Shown: positions 1 to 10,583 of the stretch, one piece after another
Numbering within the stretch: the first letter of the stretch is position 1
Layout: each line of letters begins with the position of its first letter
Origin: Falsiroseomonas tokyonensis
GTDB lineage: Bacteria > Pseudomonadota > Alphaproteobacteria > Acetobacterales > Acetobacteraceae
Assembly (NCBI RefSeq): GCF_019024325.1
Contig: NZ_JAFNJS010000006.1
Location: 248,001-312,000 of the forward strand
Direction of reading: 5' to 3'
Length of the DNA: 64,000 nucleotides
Translations under genes and position numbers: made by a program
The notes under the pieces: model-generated
Databases searched by the model: none
Seen by the model: the letters and a program-made list of their open reading frames with translations, nothing else
What the model was told of the DNA's origin: nothing

Positions 1-206
1 GCCATGCGCAGCGCCGCCGGCAGCTCGAAGGCGCCGGAGACATCGACCACTTCGAGGCTGGCGCCGACGCCTTCCAGCACGCCGCGCGCGCCGGCCAGCA
101 TGCCGCCGACGACATCCGCATAATAGGGCGCCTGGATCACCAGGATCCGCGGCGGTTCGCCCGCCAGGCCCTTGGCGGCGCGGGTGGGCGCGTCCTTCGT
201 GCTCAT
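1..206 (-). CDS. ribH: 6,7-dimethyl-8-ribityllumazine synthase (N-terminal part; gene runs off the window)
   Basis: Lumazine synthase condenses 5-amino-6-ribitylaminouracil with 3,4-dihydroxy-2-butanone 4-phosphate, the step before riboflavin synthase. Only the first 68 codons are inside the window, starting at the ATG at 206. The visible part has the family's N-terminal strand (ILVIQAPYY) and, near the cut, the active-site strand read as VVDVSGAFELPAALRM, which corresponds to the usual V-PGAFE-P motif. It lies downstream of ribBA on the same strand, so it is probably the last rib gene of the block. The 118-bp gap to ribBA holds a structured repeat. The identification is firm; the C-terminal half cannot be seen. 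Confidence 0.93.
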   Translation of the reverse strand, partial: MSTKDAPTRAAKGLAGEPPRILVIQAPYYADVVGGMLAGARGVLEGVGASLEVVDVSGAFELPAALRM

Positions 207-220
207 ATCTTGACCCTTAA

Positions 221-302
221 ACGCCGGGCGCCGGCTTGGCTTCGCGCCACAAGGCGCGGCGGCCATTCGGCCGCTCGGCCGGCGAAAGGCGCCGGCCGCC
301 TG
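221..302. repeat. Intergenic structured repeat, copy 1 (between ribBA and ribH)
   Basis: This gap shares several exact blocks with the gap at 3625-3752: ACGCCGGGCGCCGGC, TTGGCTTCGCGCC, a 27-base block beginning GGCGCGGCGGCCATTCGGCC (256-282), and GGCCGCCT. The 27-base block contains the small palindrome GCGGCC-ATTC-GGCCGC. The copy here is the shorter one. No reading frame explains the conservation. It may be a palindromic mobile-type repeat or a transcript-processing or terminator element; the function is unknown. Confidence 0.7.
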
Positions 303-324
303 TCGCTTGATTGTGCCGCAGGTA

Positions 325-1452
325 TCACTTGCTGTCCTTCGGGATCGGCCGCGTCTCCACCACCGTCAGCCCATAGCCTTCCAGGCCGACCAGCGGGCGG
401 GGGTTGTCGGACAGGCGGATGATGTCGCGCAAGCCCAGATCCGCCAGGATCTGCGCGCCGATGCCATAGTCCCGGATCTCCGGCGAGACCAGGCTGCGTT
501 CCCGCGCCGCGCGCACCTGCTGGGACAGCCCGTCCAGCCGCCAGTCGCGCAGCATCACCACCGCGCCGCGCCCGGCTTGCGCGATGCTGCGCATGGCGGC
601 GTGCAGGTCATCCTCCACCTTGCCGCCCACCATGTCCCGCAGCAGGGAGGTGGCATGCATCCGCACCAGCACCGGGCTGGGGCCGGAAAGGTCGCCCTTC
701 ACCAGGGCCAGGTGCTCGCCATGATCGAGTGTCGAGGCATAGACCACCACGCGCCAGGTGCCGCCCACCCCCTCCACGCTGCCTTCCTCCACCCGGCGCA
801 CCAGGCGCTCGGTCCGGCGGCGATGCGCGATCAGGTCGGCGATGGTGCCGAGCTTGAGGCCGTGATGCTGGGCGAAGGCCACCAGGTCCGGCATGCGGGC
901 CATGGAGCCGTCGTCGTTCATGATCTCGCAGATGACGCCGGAGGGGTTGAGGCCGGCGAGGCGGGAGAAATCGACCGCCGCTTCCGTATGCCCGGCGCGG
1001 ACCAGCGTGCCGCCCTCCCGCGCCACCAGCGGGAAGACATGGCCGGGGGTGACGATGTGTTCGCGGCCGAGTTCCGGATTGATGGCCACCGCCACCGTCC
1101 GCGCCCGGTCGGCGGCCGAGATGCCGGTGGTGACGCCGTCCCGCGCCTCGATGGAGACGGTGAAGGCGGTGGCGTGTCGGGTGCCGTTGGACTGCGCCAT
1201 CAGCGGCAGGCCGAGCTGCTTCACCCGGTGCCGTGCCATGGCCAGGCAGATCAGCCCGCGGGCGTGCTTGGCCATGAAGTTGATGGCATCCGGCGTCGCG
1301 AATTGCGCCGGGATGACCAGGTCGCCCTCATTCTCCCGGTCCTCGTCATCCACCAGGATGAACATGCGGCCGCGACGGGCTTCCTCCAGCAGTTCCTCGG
1401 TGGGGCTGAGGAAGTCGTGAAAATTGGTGGTGCGGGCGGTCACGGTGCTCAT
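325..1452 (-). CDS. ribBA: 3,4-dihydroxy-2-butanone 4-phosphate synthase with degenerate GTP cyclohydrolase II domain
   Basis: The N-terminal domain (about 15-205) makes 3,4-dihydroxy-2-butanone 4-phosphate from ribulose 5-phosphate. It carries the acidic loop DDEDRENEGD (35-44), TPGHVFPL (135-142) and RAGHTEAAVDF (152-162). The C-terminal part (about 206-375) aligns in general shape with GTP cyclohydrolase II, for example YGIGAQILADLG near 329, but it has no cysteine after residue 175. The zinc ligands are therefore missing, and the RQEGRGIGL-type catalytic segment is replaced by LRDWRLDGLS. I infer that only the RibB activity is live and that GTP cyclohydrolase II is encoded elsewhere. The start overlaps the end of ribE by 4 bp, which suggests translational coupling. 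Confidence 0.95.
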   Translation of the reverse strand: MSTVTARTTNFHDFLSPTEELLEEARRGRMFILVDDEDRENEGDLVIPAQFATPDAINFMAKHARGLICLAMARHRVKQLGLPLMAQSNGTRHATAFTVSIEARDGVTTGISAADRARTVAVAINPELGREHIVTPGHVFPLVAREGGTLVRAGHTEAAVDFSRLAGLNPSGVICEIMNDDGSMARMPDLVAFAQHHGLKLGTIADLIAHRRRTERLVRRVEEGSVEGVGGTWRVVVYASTLDHGEHLALVKGDLSGPSPVLVRMHATSLLRDMVGGKVEDDLHAAMRSIAQAGRGAVVMLRDWRLDGLSQQVRAARERSLVSPEIRDYGIGAQILADLGLRDIIRLSDNPRPLVGLEGYGLTVVETRPIPKDSK

Positions 1453-2051
1453 GCCTCGAACTCCCGCAGGCGGGCGACGTAGCGGGCCAGCATGTCGATC
1501 TCGATATTGACCAGATGGCCGGGGCGCAGCTGGGCGAAGCCGGTCACCTCGGTGGTGTGGGGGATGATGTTCACGCCGAATTCCTGGCCTTCCACCTCGT
1601 TCACCGTCAGGGACACACCATCAATGGCGACGGAGCCTTTCGGAGCGATGAACGGCGCGATGGCCTTCGGCACCCGGAAGCGCCAGCGGGTGGAGCCGTT
1701 TTCCGGCGTGGAGGCCAGAACCTCGCCCAAGCCATCGACATGGCCGGAGACGACATGGCCGCCCAGCTCGTCGCCCATGCGCAGCGGCCGCTCCAGATTG
1801 ATGCGCCGACCGACCTGCCAGCCGCCCAGCGTCGTTTTCGTCAGTGTCTCGGCCGAGGCCTCCACCGTGAAGGCGGTGGGTTGCAGTTCGACCGCGGTGA
1901 GGCAGCAGCCGGAACAGGCGATGGAGGCGCCGAGCACCGCGCCCTCCAGCCAGCCCTCCGGCACGGCGACGGTCAGGCGCATGTCCTGCCCCTGCCCGAT
2001 CGGCGTGACGGCGGTCACCTCCCCCTGGGCGGTGATGATCCCGGTGAACAT
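1449..2051 (-). CDS. ribE: Riboflavin synthase (alpha chain)
   Basis: The enzyme dismutates two molecules of 6,7-dimethyl-8-ribityllumazine to riboflavin and the pyrimidine precursor. The 200 residues form the typical two-fold internal repeat. The first half opens with MFTGII and contains GASIACSGCCLTAVEL (41-56). The second half contains GHVVSGHVDG and GSVAIDGVSLTVNEV. Length is normal for the family. The start codon lies directly against the stop of ribD, and the end overlaps ribBA by 4 bp, so ribD-ribE-ribBA is almost certainly one mRNA. No FMN-riboswitch-like leader was recognised upstream of this block. Confidence 0.97.
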   Translation of the reverse strand: MFTGIITAQGEVTAVTPIGQGQDMRLTVAVPEGWLEGAVLGASIACSGCCLTAVELQPTAFTVEASAETLTKTTLGGWQVGRRINLERPLRMGDELGGHVVSGHVDGLGEVLASTPENGSTRWRFRVPKAIAPFIAPKGSVAIDGVSLTVNEVEGQEFGVNIIPHTTEVTGFAQLRPGHLVNIEIDMLARYVARLREFEA

Positions 2052-3152
2052 TCAGCCAGCCTCGCGCTCGAATTCGGTCAGGACATCCGCGCCGATGGTG
2101 CGGTGCGCCATGCGCCGGAACTTGGGCGCCTTGGCCAGTTCCGGCAATGGCAGCGCATAGGATGCGGGTATGCCGTCGCCGCCGATCACCATGGGCGCGT
2201 GGAACCAGGCGAGGCGGTCGACCAGTTCCTCCCGCAGCAGGGATGCGGCGATGCCGGAGCCGCCCTCGGCCAGGACGCGGGTGAGGCCGCGCGCGGCCAG
2301 GGCAGAAAGCAGGCCGTGCATGGACAGGCCCTCCGGCCCCGCCGACAGTTCCAGGATCTCGACGCCCGCCTCGCGCAAGGGCGCCAGGGCGGTGTCGGGA
2401 TGGCCAGGCGTGGTGGCGACCAGGGTCGGCGTCTCCCGCGCCGTGCGGACCAGGCGGGCGGTGAGCGGGATGCGTAGCCGGGCATCCGCCACCACGCGGG
2501 GTGCAGGCACCGGCACGCCGCCGGGCAGGCGGCAGGTCAGGTCGGGATCGTCATCCAGCACGGTGCCCGACCCCACCAGGATGGCGTCGTGCCGGGCGCG
2601 CAGCGCATGGGCGACGCGCCGGGACTCCGGGCCGGTGATCCAGCGGCTTTCCTTGGTGGAGGTGGCGATCCGGCCATCCAGGCTGGTCGCCAGCTTCAGC
2701 GTGACCAGGGGCAGGCCGTGCCGCAGGCGCTTGATAAAGCCGGCATTCAAGGATGCGGCCTCCTCCGCCAGCAACCCCTCCTCCACCACCACCCCCGCCG
2801 CGCGCAGCCGGGAAAAGCCTTCGCCATCGACGCGCGGATCGGGGTCCCGCAGGGCCACGACGACTCGGGACACGCCGGCGGCGATGAGGGCGTTGGTGCA
2901 GGGCGGCGTGCGGCCCCAATGGCAGCAGGGCTCCAGCGTGACATAGGCGGTGGCCCCCCGGGCCGCCGCGCCGGCGCGTTTCAGCGCCTCCGTCTCCGCA
3001 TGCGGGCGGCCGCCGGGCTGGGTCCAGCCGCGGCCGACCACCTGGCCGTCCGCCGCCACGATCACGCAACCGACTGCTGGATTGGGCCAGGTATTGCCCA
3101 GGCCACGCGCCGCCAGCGCGAGCGCGGCCCGCATATGCGCTTCATCCGCCAC
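2052..3152 (-). CDS. ribD: Bifunctional diaminohydroxyphosphoribosylaminopyrimidine deaminase / uracil reductase
   Basis: RibD performs the second and third steps of riboflavin synthesis, deaminating and then reducing the pyrimidine released from GTP. Residues 1-145 are a cytidine-deaminase-type zinc domain with HAE (51-53) and PCCHWGRTPPC (75-85), which supply the zinc ligands and the proton-shuttling Glu. Residues from about 146 to 366 are the NADPH-dependent reductase domain (LKLATSLDGRIA near its start). Length is as expected. It lies 3 bp downstream of nrdR and directly abuts ribE. Confidence 0.97.
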   Translation of the reverse strand: MADEAHMRAALALAARGLGNTWPNPAVGCVIVAADGQVVGRGWTQPGGRPHAETEALKRAGAAARGATAYVTLEPCCHWGRTPPCTNALIAAGVSRVVVALRDPDPRVDGEGFSRLRAAGVVVEEGLLAEEAASLNAGFIKRLRHGLPLVTLKLATSLDGRIATSTKESRWITGPESRRVAHALRARHDAILVGSGTVLDDDPDLTCRLPGGVPVPAPRVVADARLRIPLTARLVRTARETPTLVATTPGHPDTALAPLREAGVEILELSAGPEGLSMHGLLSALAARGLTRVLAEGGSGIAASLLREELVDRLAWFHAPMVIGGDGIPASYALPLPELAKAPKFRRMAHRTIGADVLTEFEREAG

Positions 3153-3155
3153 GGA

Positions 3156-3608
3156 TCAGGAGCCTTCGATATTCCCGAGGAAGGCGCGGAAATCCTTCGC
3201 CTCGCGGAAATTGCGGTAGACGCTGGCGAAGCGGACATAGGCCACCTCGTCCACATCCCGCAGGGTTTCCATCACCACCTCGCCGATGCGGCGGGAGGGC
3301 ACTTCGCTATCGGCCTCGACCTCCAGCCGGCGCTGGATGCCGTTGACGATGCGCTCGATCCGCTCCTCGTCGAAGGGGCGCTTGCGGAGCGCGACGCGGA
3401 CGGAGCGGGCGAGCTTGTCGCGGTCGAAGGGCACCCGGCGGCCATCGGTCTTGATGACCAGCAACTCGCGCAGCTGGACCCGCTCGAAGGTGGTGAAGCG
3501 ATTGCCGCAGGCGGGGCAGGACCGGCGGCGGCGGATCGAGGCGCCGTCCTCGGCCGGACGGCTGTCCTTCACCTGGGTGTCCTCGTGGCCGCAGAAGGGG
3601 CAGCGCAT
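3156..3608 (-). CDS. nrdR: Transcriptional repressor of ribonucleotide reductase genes
   Basis: NrdR is a nucleotide-sensing repressor that binds NrdR boxes ahead of ribonucleotide reductase operons. The 150-residue protein has the N-terminal zinc ribbon with paired cysteines C3/C6 and C31/C34 ([17 protein letters not shown], then [12 protein letters not shown]). It is followed by an ATP-cone domain from about residue 49 ([19 protein letters not shown]). It sits at the head of the rib genes and downstream of glyA, a gene order common in proteobacteria. The 201-bp gap to glyA contains the longer copy of a structured repeat. Confidence 0.97.
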   Translation of the reverse strand: MRCPFCGHEDTQVKDSRPAEDGASIRRRRSCPACGNRFTTFERVQLRELLVIKTDGRRVPFDRDKLARSVRVALRKRPFDEERIERIVNGIQRRLEVEADSEVPSRRIGEVVMETLRDVDEVAYVRFASVYRNFREAKDFRAFLGNIEGS

Positions 3609-3624
3609 AAATCTATGCCCTCAG

Positions 3625-3752
3625 ACGCCGGGCGCCGGCTCCGCCGGCTTGGCTTCGCGCCGTGCACTGGCGTGCCGGGCCATGCGGGCGGTCTGGGCGC
3701 GGCGGCCATTCGGCCGCTCGGCCCGCGGAAGTGCGCGGGCCGCCTTTTCGGG
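3625..3752. repeat. Intergenic structured repeat, copy 2 (between glyA and nrdR)
   Basis: This is the longer copy of the element at 221-302. The shared blocks appear in the same order, ACGCCGGGCGCCGGC, TTGGCTTCGCGCC, the 27-base block ending ATTCGGCCGCTCGGC, and GGCCGCCTT. Between them are two extra segments (about 9 and 30 bases) that copy 1 lacks. Several self-complementary GC-rich stretches (GCCGGCTCCGCCGGC, CCCGCGGAAGTGCGCGGG) predict a strongly folded RNA or DNA. The rest of the 3609-3809 gap shows nothing else recognisable. Confidence 0.7.
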
Positions 3753-3809
3753 TGGCGCTTCCGGCAGGCGGGTGAAGGCCACCCTCAAGGAGATGCGCCA
3801 TCCGCCTGC

Positions 3810-5111
3810 TCAGCCGTAGATCGGGAAGCGGCGGCAGAGGTCGAGGACGCGGGCCTTCACGGCGGTCTCGACCGCCTCGTTCGCCTCGGGGCTATTGGCC
3901 TGGGCCAGGCCGTCCAGCACTTCGCCGATCATCTGGCCGACCAGCTTGAACTCGGCCTCCCCGAAGCCGCGGCTGGTGGCGGCCGGGCTGCCGAGGCGGA
4001 CGCCGGAGGTGACCATCGGCTTCTCGGGGTCGAAGGGGATGCCGTTCTTGTTGCAGGTCAGGTGGGCGCGATTCAGCGCGCCCTCCGCCGCCTTGCCGGT
4101 CAGCTTCTTCGGGCGGAGGTCGACCAGCACCAGGTGGTTGTCGGTGCCATCGGTGACGAGGTCGAGCCCCTGCCCCTTCAGCTCCGCCGCCAGCGCCTTG
4201 GCATTGGCCACCACCTGCTTGGCATAGGCGCGGAATTCCGGGCGCAGCGCCTCTCCGAAGGCGACCGCCTTGGCGGCGATCACATGCATCAAGGGGCCGC
4301 CCTGCAGGCCCGGGAAGACCGCGCTGTTGAACTTCTTGGCCAGCGCCTCGTCGTTGGTGAGGATCATGCCGCCGCGCGGGCCGCGGAGCGTCTTGTGGGT
4401 GGTGGTGGTCACCACATGGGCATGCGGGAAAGGCGAAGGATGCGCGCCGCCCGCCACCAGCCCCGCGAAATGCGCCATGTCCACCATGAAGATCGCGCCG
4501 ACCTCATCCGCGATCTCGCGGAAGCGGGCGAAATCCCAGGTGCGGGCATAGGCGGAGCCGCCGCCGATGATGACCTTGGGCCGGGTCTCCCGCGCGATGC
4601 GGGCCACCTCATCCATGTCGATGCGCTGGTCCTCGCGGCGCACCGTGTAGGGCGCCACCTTGAACCACTTGCCCGACTGGTTGGCCGGCGCGCCGTGCGT
4701 GAGGTGGCCGCCAGCGGCGAGATCCAGGCCCATGAAGGTATCGCCGGGCTGCATCAGGGCGAAGAACACCGCCTGGTTGGCCTGCGCGCCGCTATGCGGC
4801 TGGACGTTCGCGAAGCCGCAGTCGAACAGCTTCTTGGCACGCTCGATCGCCAGCGTCTCCGCCACATCGACCACCTCGCAGCCGCCATAGTAGCGGCGGC
4901 CGGGATAGCCCTCGGCGTATTTGTTGGTCAGCACCGAGCCCTGCGTCTCCAGCACCGCCTTGGAGACGATGTTCTCCGAGGCGATCAGCTCGATGCCGTC
5001 CTGCTGGCGGATCAGCTCGCCCTGCAGGGTGGCGGCGATCTCAGGGTCCGTCTCGGCCACGCCGGCGGAGAAGAAGCGGGCGGGCGTCATCGCCGGGGTG
5101 GTCTCGTTCAT
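3810..5111 (-). CDS. glyA: Serine hydroxymethyltransferase
   Basis: This PLP enzyme interconverts serine and glycine with transfer of a one-carbon unit to tetrahydrofolate. The PLP lysine is K240 in [14 protein letters not shown], and the substrate-loop motif [10 protein letters not shown] is near 41-50. I chose the ATG at 5111 (MNETTP, 433 residues) over the ATG five codons upstream. It gives an ATGA overlap with the end of rpiB and has a GGAG nine bases upstream. The rpiB-glyA-nrdR order is a frequent arrangement in alphaproteobacteria. Confidence 0.97.
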   Translation of the reverse strand: MNETTPAMTPARFFSAGVAETDPEIAATLQGELIRQQDGIELIASENIVSKAVLETQGSVLTNKYAEGYPGRRYYGGCEVVDVAETLAIERAKKLFDCGFANVQPHSGAQANQAVFFALMQPGDTFMGLDLAAGGHLTHGAPANQSGKWFKVAPYTVRREDQRIDMDEVARIARETRPKVIIGGGSAYARTWDFARFREIADEVGAIFMVDMAHFAGLVAGGAHPSPFPHAHVVTTTTHKTLRGPRGGMILTNDEALAKKFNSAVFPGLQGGPLMHVIAAKAVAFGEALRPEFRAYAKQVVANAKALAAELKGQGLDLVTDGTDNHLVLVDLRPKKLTGKAAEGALNRAHLTCNKNGIPFDPEKPMVTSGVRLGSPAATSRGFGEAEFKLVGQMIGEVLDGLAQANSPEANEAVETAVKARVLDLCRRFPIYG

Positions 5112-5581
5112 GGGGATGGGCTCCATCCGGGGCTGAGCTTCAGGACGCGGCGGTCATGCCGGCCGCCTTCATATGGCGTGGTCAGGAAGACGTTCAGGGC
5201 ATCCAGTGCCACTTCCGCGCCGATCATGCGGGCGCCGAGGGCCAGCACATTGGCATCGTTGTGCTGCCGGGTCAGGCGGGCGCCGGTCGCGTCATGCACC
5301 AGGGCGCAGCGGATGCCGGCATGGCGGTTGGCGGCGATGGAAATCCCGATGCCGGTGCCGCAGACCAGCACGCCGAAGCGGGCCGTCCCTTCCAGCACCG
5401 CGCCGGCCACGGCCGTGGCGAAATCCGGATAGTCCACGCTTTCCGGCCCATGCGTGCCGAAATCCAGCACCGGATGGCCGGCGGCTTCCAGCGCCGCGCG
5501 CAGCGTCGCCTTCAGGCCGATGCCGGCATGGTCCGAACCGAGGGCGATGGGCGTCTGGGCAGGGGACAAAGCGGGTGTCAT
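5108..5581 (-). CDS. rpiB: Ribose 5-phosphate isomerase B
   Basis: RpiB interconverts ribose 5-phosphate and ribulose 5-phosphate. The 157-residue product has the LacAB/RpiB hallmarks: GSDHAG (15-20), C74 in [13 protein letters not shown] as the catalytic base, and the phosphate-binding [18 protein letters not shown] segment. I start it at the ATG at 5581, which gives the normal family length. The longer open frame upstream adds 52 residues with no family resemblance. It is the first gene of the minus-strand unit, divergent from the sulfhydrylase gene at 5803. Confidence 0.95.
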   Translation of the reverse strand: MTPALSPAQTPIALGSDHAGIGLKATLRAALEAAGHPVLDFGTHGPESVDYPDFATAVAGAVLEGTARFGVLVCGTGIGISIAANRHAGIRCALVHDATGARLTRQHNDANVLALGARMIGAEVALDALNVFLTTPYEGGRHDRRVLKLSPGWSPSP

Positions 5582-5693
5582 GCCGAGCCTGTTACCACTT
5601 CCGGTGGCCGCCCGGAACCACTGCCGCCATATCTTGCGCCGCAATGCCGCCCCGGCCGCGCCGCATGGCAGAGGCCTGCCGCCTGCCCGCGTA

Positions 5694-5731
5694 ACGGGAG
5701 AAACATGCGCTGCGCCACGGGCGAAACGTGC
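5694..5731. promoter_or_regulatory. Imperfect direct repeat in the rpiB / sulfhydrylase divergent promoter region
   Basis: ACGGGAGAAACATGC (5694-5708) is repeated 23 bp later as ACGGGCGAAACGTGC (5717-5731), 13 of 15 bases identical and about two helical turns apart. It lies 70-110 bp upstream of the sulfhydrylase ATG, in a 221-bp divergent gap. It could be a pair of regulator sites or part of an RNA leader. I could not fit it to a known SAM or SAH riboswitch consensus. Confidence 0.35.
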
Positions 5732-5802
5732 ATGCAATGCCTCTGCCTTGCCTCCGCCCCCCGGGACGTGGAACGGATGCGCCGGGACAGGAGATACGGA
5801 AC

Positions 5803-8371
<2,569 letters not shown>

Positions 8372-8380
8372 GCCGAGGCC

Positions 8381-9226
8381 TCAGCCCAGGAAGGCCAGGA
8401 TCCGCGCCACTTGGTCCGGCGCCATCAGCGCGGGCGCATGGCCGATGCCCGGCAGCGTCGCCAGCTCCACCCCCGGCCGCTGCGCCATGGCGGCGGCGGT
8501 CGCTTCCTCCAGCACATCGCTTTCCGCGCCGCGCAGGATCAGCACCGGCTGGCGCACCGCCTGCCAGATCGGGCGCAGGTCGATCGGCCCCGATGGCGCC
8601 CCCTTTTCCGCCTCTGCCAGCGGCAGGGCGATGGCGGGGTCATGATGCAAAGCGAGCCGCCCATCGGGCAAGGCGCGCGTGCTGGTCTCCGCCATGTGGC
8701 GCCATTGCGCGTCGGTCAGCGGGCCGAAGGGGGCGTGGACCCTGCGGAGATAGGCCTCGATGCCCGCCAGGTCGGACGGCCCCGGCGCCTCGGCCAGATA
8801 GGCGGTGATCCGCTGCAGCGCGGCCGCGGGCACCTGGCTGCCGACATCGTTCAGCACCAGGCGGCGGATCGGCGTGCCTTGGGCGGCGGCCAGCAGCATG
8901 CCGCAGATGCCCCCCAGCGAGGTGCCCACCCAGTCCACCGGCCCCTCCAGCCGCGCCAGCAGATGCGCCAGCGCCATCACATAGCTGGGCGGCGCATAGG
9001 CCCGCGGATCAGGCAGCCAGTCCGAGGCGCCGCGCCCCGGCAGGTCCGGGCAGAAGACCCGTCGGCCCTGCCCGGCCAGCGCCTGCGCCAGCACGTCGAA
9101 ATCCCGCCCGTTGCGGGTCAGGCCATGGACGCAGATGACAGGCGAGCCCTCCGGCGGCCCCCATTCCGTCCAGGCCATCTGGTGGAAGGCGGCCCCCAGC
9201 AGGTAGCGCAGCCTTCCACGGCGCAT
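8381..9226 (-). CDS. Alpha/beta-fold hydrolase
   Basis: This 281-residue single-domain alpha/beta hydrolase has the oxyanion-hole motif CVHGLTRNG (32-40). The nucleophile is S103 in GTSLGG, and the late histidine is in LPGIGHAPALMAPDQVA. It resembles the esterase, lactonase and haloperoxidase-like group, and the substrate is not deducible. No signal peptide is present, so it is probably cytoplasmic. It follows the CoA-transferase gene by 1 bp on the same strand, so the two are likely co-transcribed and may act on the same acyl compound. A second hydrolase of the same type lies at 37067. Confidence 0.85.
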   Translation of the reverse strand: MRRGRLRYLLGAAFHQMAWTEWGPPEGSPVICVHGLTRNGRDFDVLAQALAGQGRRVFCPDLPGRGASDWLPDPRAYAPPSYVMALAHLLARLEGPVDWVGTSLGGICGMLLAAAQGTPIRRLVLNDVGSQVPAAALQRITAYLAEAPGPSDLAGIEAYLRRVHAPFGPLTDAQWRHMAETSTRALPDGRLALHHDPAIALPLAEAEKGAPSGPIDLRPIWQAVRQPVLILRGAESDVLEEATAAAMAQRPGVELATLPGIGHAPALMAPDQVARILAFLG

Positions 9227-9227
9227 C

Positions 9228-10436
9228 TCAGACGACGCCCTTGTCGCGCAGCGCCGCGATCTCGGCCTCGCTCAGGCCGAGCAGGCCGGAGAGCACTTCC
9301 TCGGAATGTTCGCCGAGCTGCGGCGGCGGCACGCGGTAATCGGCCGGGGTGGAGGAGAGCCGCACCGGATTGGCGATGACCTCCACCGTGGCGCCGGAGG
9401 CATGCGGCATTTCCACCACCACCTTGCGCGCCTGCACATGCGGGTCCGCGAACACCTTCTCCAGCGTATTGATCGGGCCACAGCCGATCTTGGCCGTCTC
9501 AAGCGCCGCCACCCATTCGTCCGTGCTGCGCTGCTGCATCACCGGAGTCAGCGTGTCCGTGACGAACTGGCGGTTGGCGACGCGCGCGGCATTGGTCGCG
9601 AAGCGCTCGTCCTTCAGCAGCGCCTGCTGGCCCGTCACCTCGCAGAAGCGCGCGAAGGTCGGGTCGTTGCCGACGGAGAGCACGATATGCCCGTCCTTGG
9701 TCGGAAACACCTGGTAGGGCACGATATTCGGGTGCTGGTTGCCCAGCCGCGGCGGGTTTTCCTTGGTGGCCAGGAAGTTCATCCCCTGGTTCGCCAGCCA
9801 GGCCACGCTGGTGTCCAGCATGCCGATATCCACCTGCTGGCCCTGCCCCGTCCGCTCCCGATGCCGCAGGGCCGCCAGGATGCCGATGCAGCCATAGAGG
9901 CCGGCGAACAGGTCCGCCACCGGCACGCCCACCTTCTGCGGCAGCCCATCGGGCTCCCCGGTCAGGGACATGACACCGCCCATGGCCTGGATCAGCGAGT
10001 CATAGCCCGGCCGCGGCGCATAGGGCCCGGTCTGGCCGAAGCCGGTGATGGAGCAGTAGATCAGGCCCGGAAACTTCTGGCTCAGCTGCTCGAAGCCCAA
10101 GCCGTACTTGGCCAGGGCGCCGACCTTGAAGTTCTCCACCAGGATGTCGCAGCCATCCAGCAGCTGCAGGACGATCGCCTGGCCCTCCGGCTTGGCGATA
10201 TCCAGCGTCAGCGACTTCTTGTTGCGGTTGACCCCAAGGAAATAGGCGCTTTCCTGCGTCTCCGGCCAGACCGGCGGGGCGAAGCCGCGGGTATCGTCGC
10301 CGGAGCCCGGCTTCTCGATCTTGATGACCTCGGCGCCCAGGTCGCCCAGCATCTGCGTGCAGGTGGGGCCCGCCAGGACGCGCGTGAGGTCCAGGACCCT
10401 GAGGCCGCGCAACGGTCCGCTCGGCGCCTTCTCCAT
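9228..10436 (-). CDS. CaiB/BaiF (class III) CoA-transferase
   Basis: Family III CoA-transferases move CoA between organic acids through an aspartyl-CoA intermediate. The 402 residues contain the opening strand GLRVLDLTRVLAGP, the segment GADVIKIEKP-like (GAEVIKIEKPGSGDD, 34-48), NRNKKSLTLD, and GYDSLIQAMGG. The likely catalytic aspartate is D175 in VGVPVADLFAG. The start at 10436 gives a normal family length. The very long open frame continuing upstream is antisense to the aldehyde dehydrogenase and is not coding. Substrates are unknown. It diverges from the aldehyde dehydrogenase gene across a 147-bp gap. Confidence 0.9.
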   Translation of the reverse strand: MEKAPSGPLRGLRVLDLTRVLAGPTCTQMLGDLGAEVIKIEKPGSGDDTRGFAPPVWPETQESAYFLGVNRNKKSLTLDIAKPEGQAIVLQLLDGCDILVENFKVGALAKYGLGFEQLSQKFPGLIYCSITGFGQTGPYAPRPGYDSLIQAMGGVMSLTGEPDGLPQKVGVPVADLFAGLYGCIGILAALRHRERTGQGQQVDIGMLDTSVAWLANQGMNFLATKENPPRLGNQHPNIVPYQVFPTKDGHIVLSVGNDPTFARFCEVTGQQALLKDERFATNAARVANRQFVTDTLTPVMQQRSTDEWVAALETAKIGCGPINTLEKVFADPHVQARKVVVEMPHASGATVEVIANPVRLSSTPADYRVPPPQLGEHSEEVLSGLLGLSEAEIAALRDKGVV

Positions 10437-10583
10437 GGTCAATCCAGTCCCTTCCCAATCTGTGGCCGTGCGGGGCTTTCCCCGGGGCATTGCCGCCCGG
10501 CGCCCGGCACCGCATCTTGCGGCCATCAGGCGCCATGAATGTGGCGGCCGCTTATAGTGCCGTGTTCCCGCGGGAGGAAACCC

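Noticed and set aside
3609-3809. Possible FMN riboswitch ahead of the riboflavin genes
   Set aside because: I could not identify the conserved FMN-aptamer segments; the gap is dominated by the repeat shared with 221-302.
2589-5432. A 947-codon plus-strand frame opposite ribD, nrdR and glyA
   Set aside because: The opposite strand carries three clearly recognisable enzymes with intact motifs; this frame has low-complexity His/Gly/Arg composition and no domain.
5582-5802. Possible SAM or SAH riboswitch ahead of the sulfhydrylase gene
   Set aside because: A direct repeat is present, but the conserved core sequences of SAM-II or SAH aptamers were not found.
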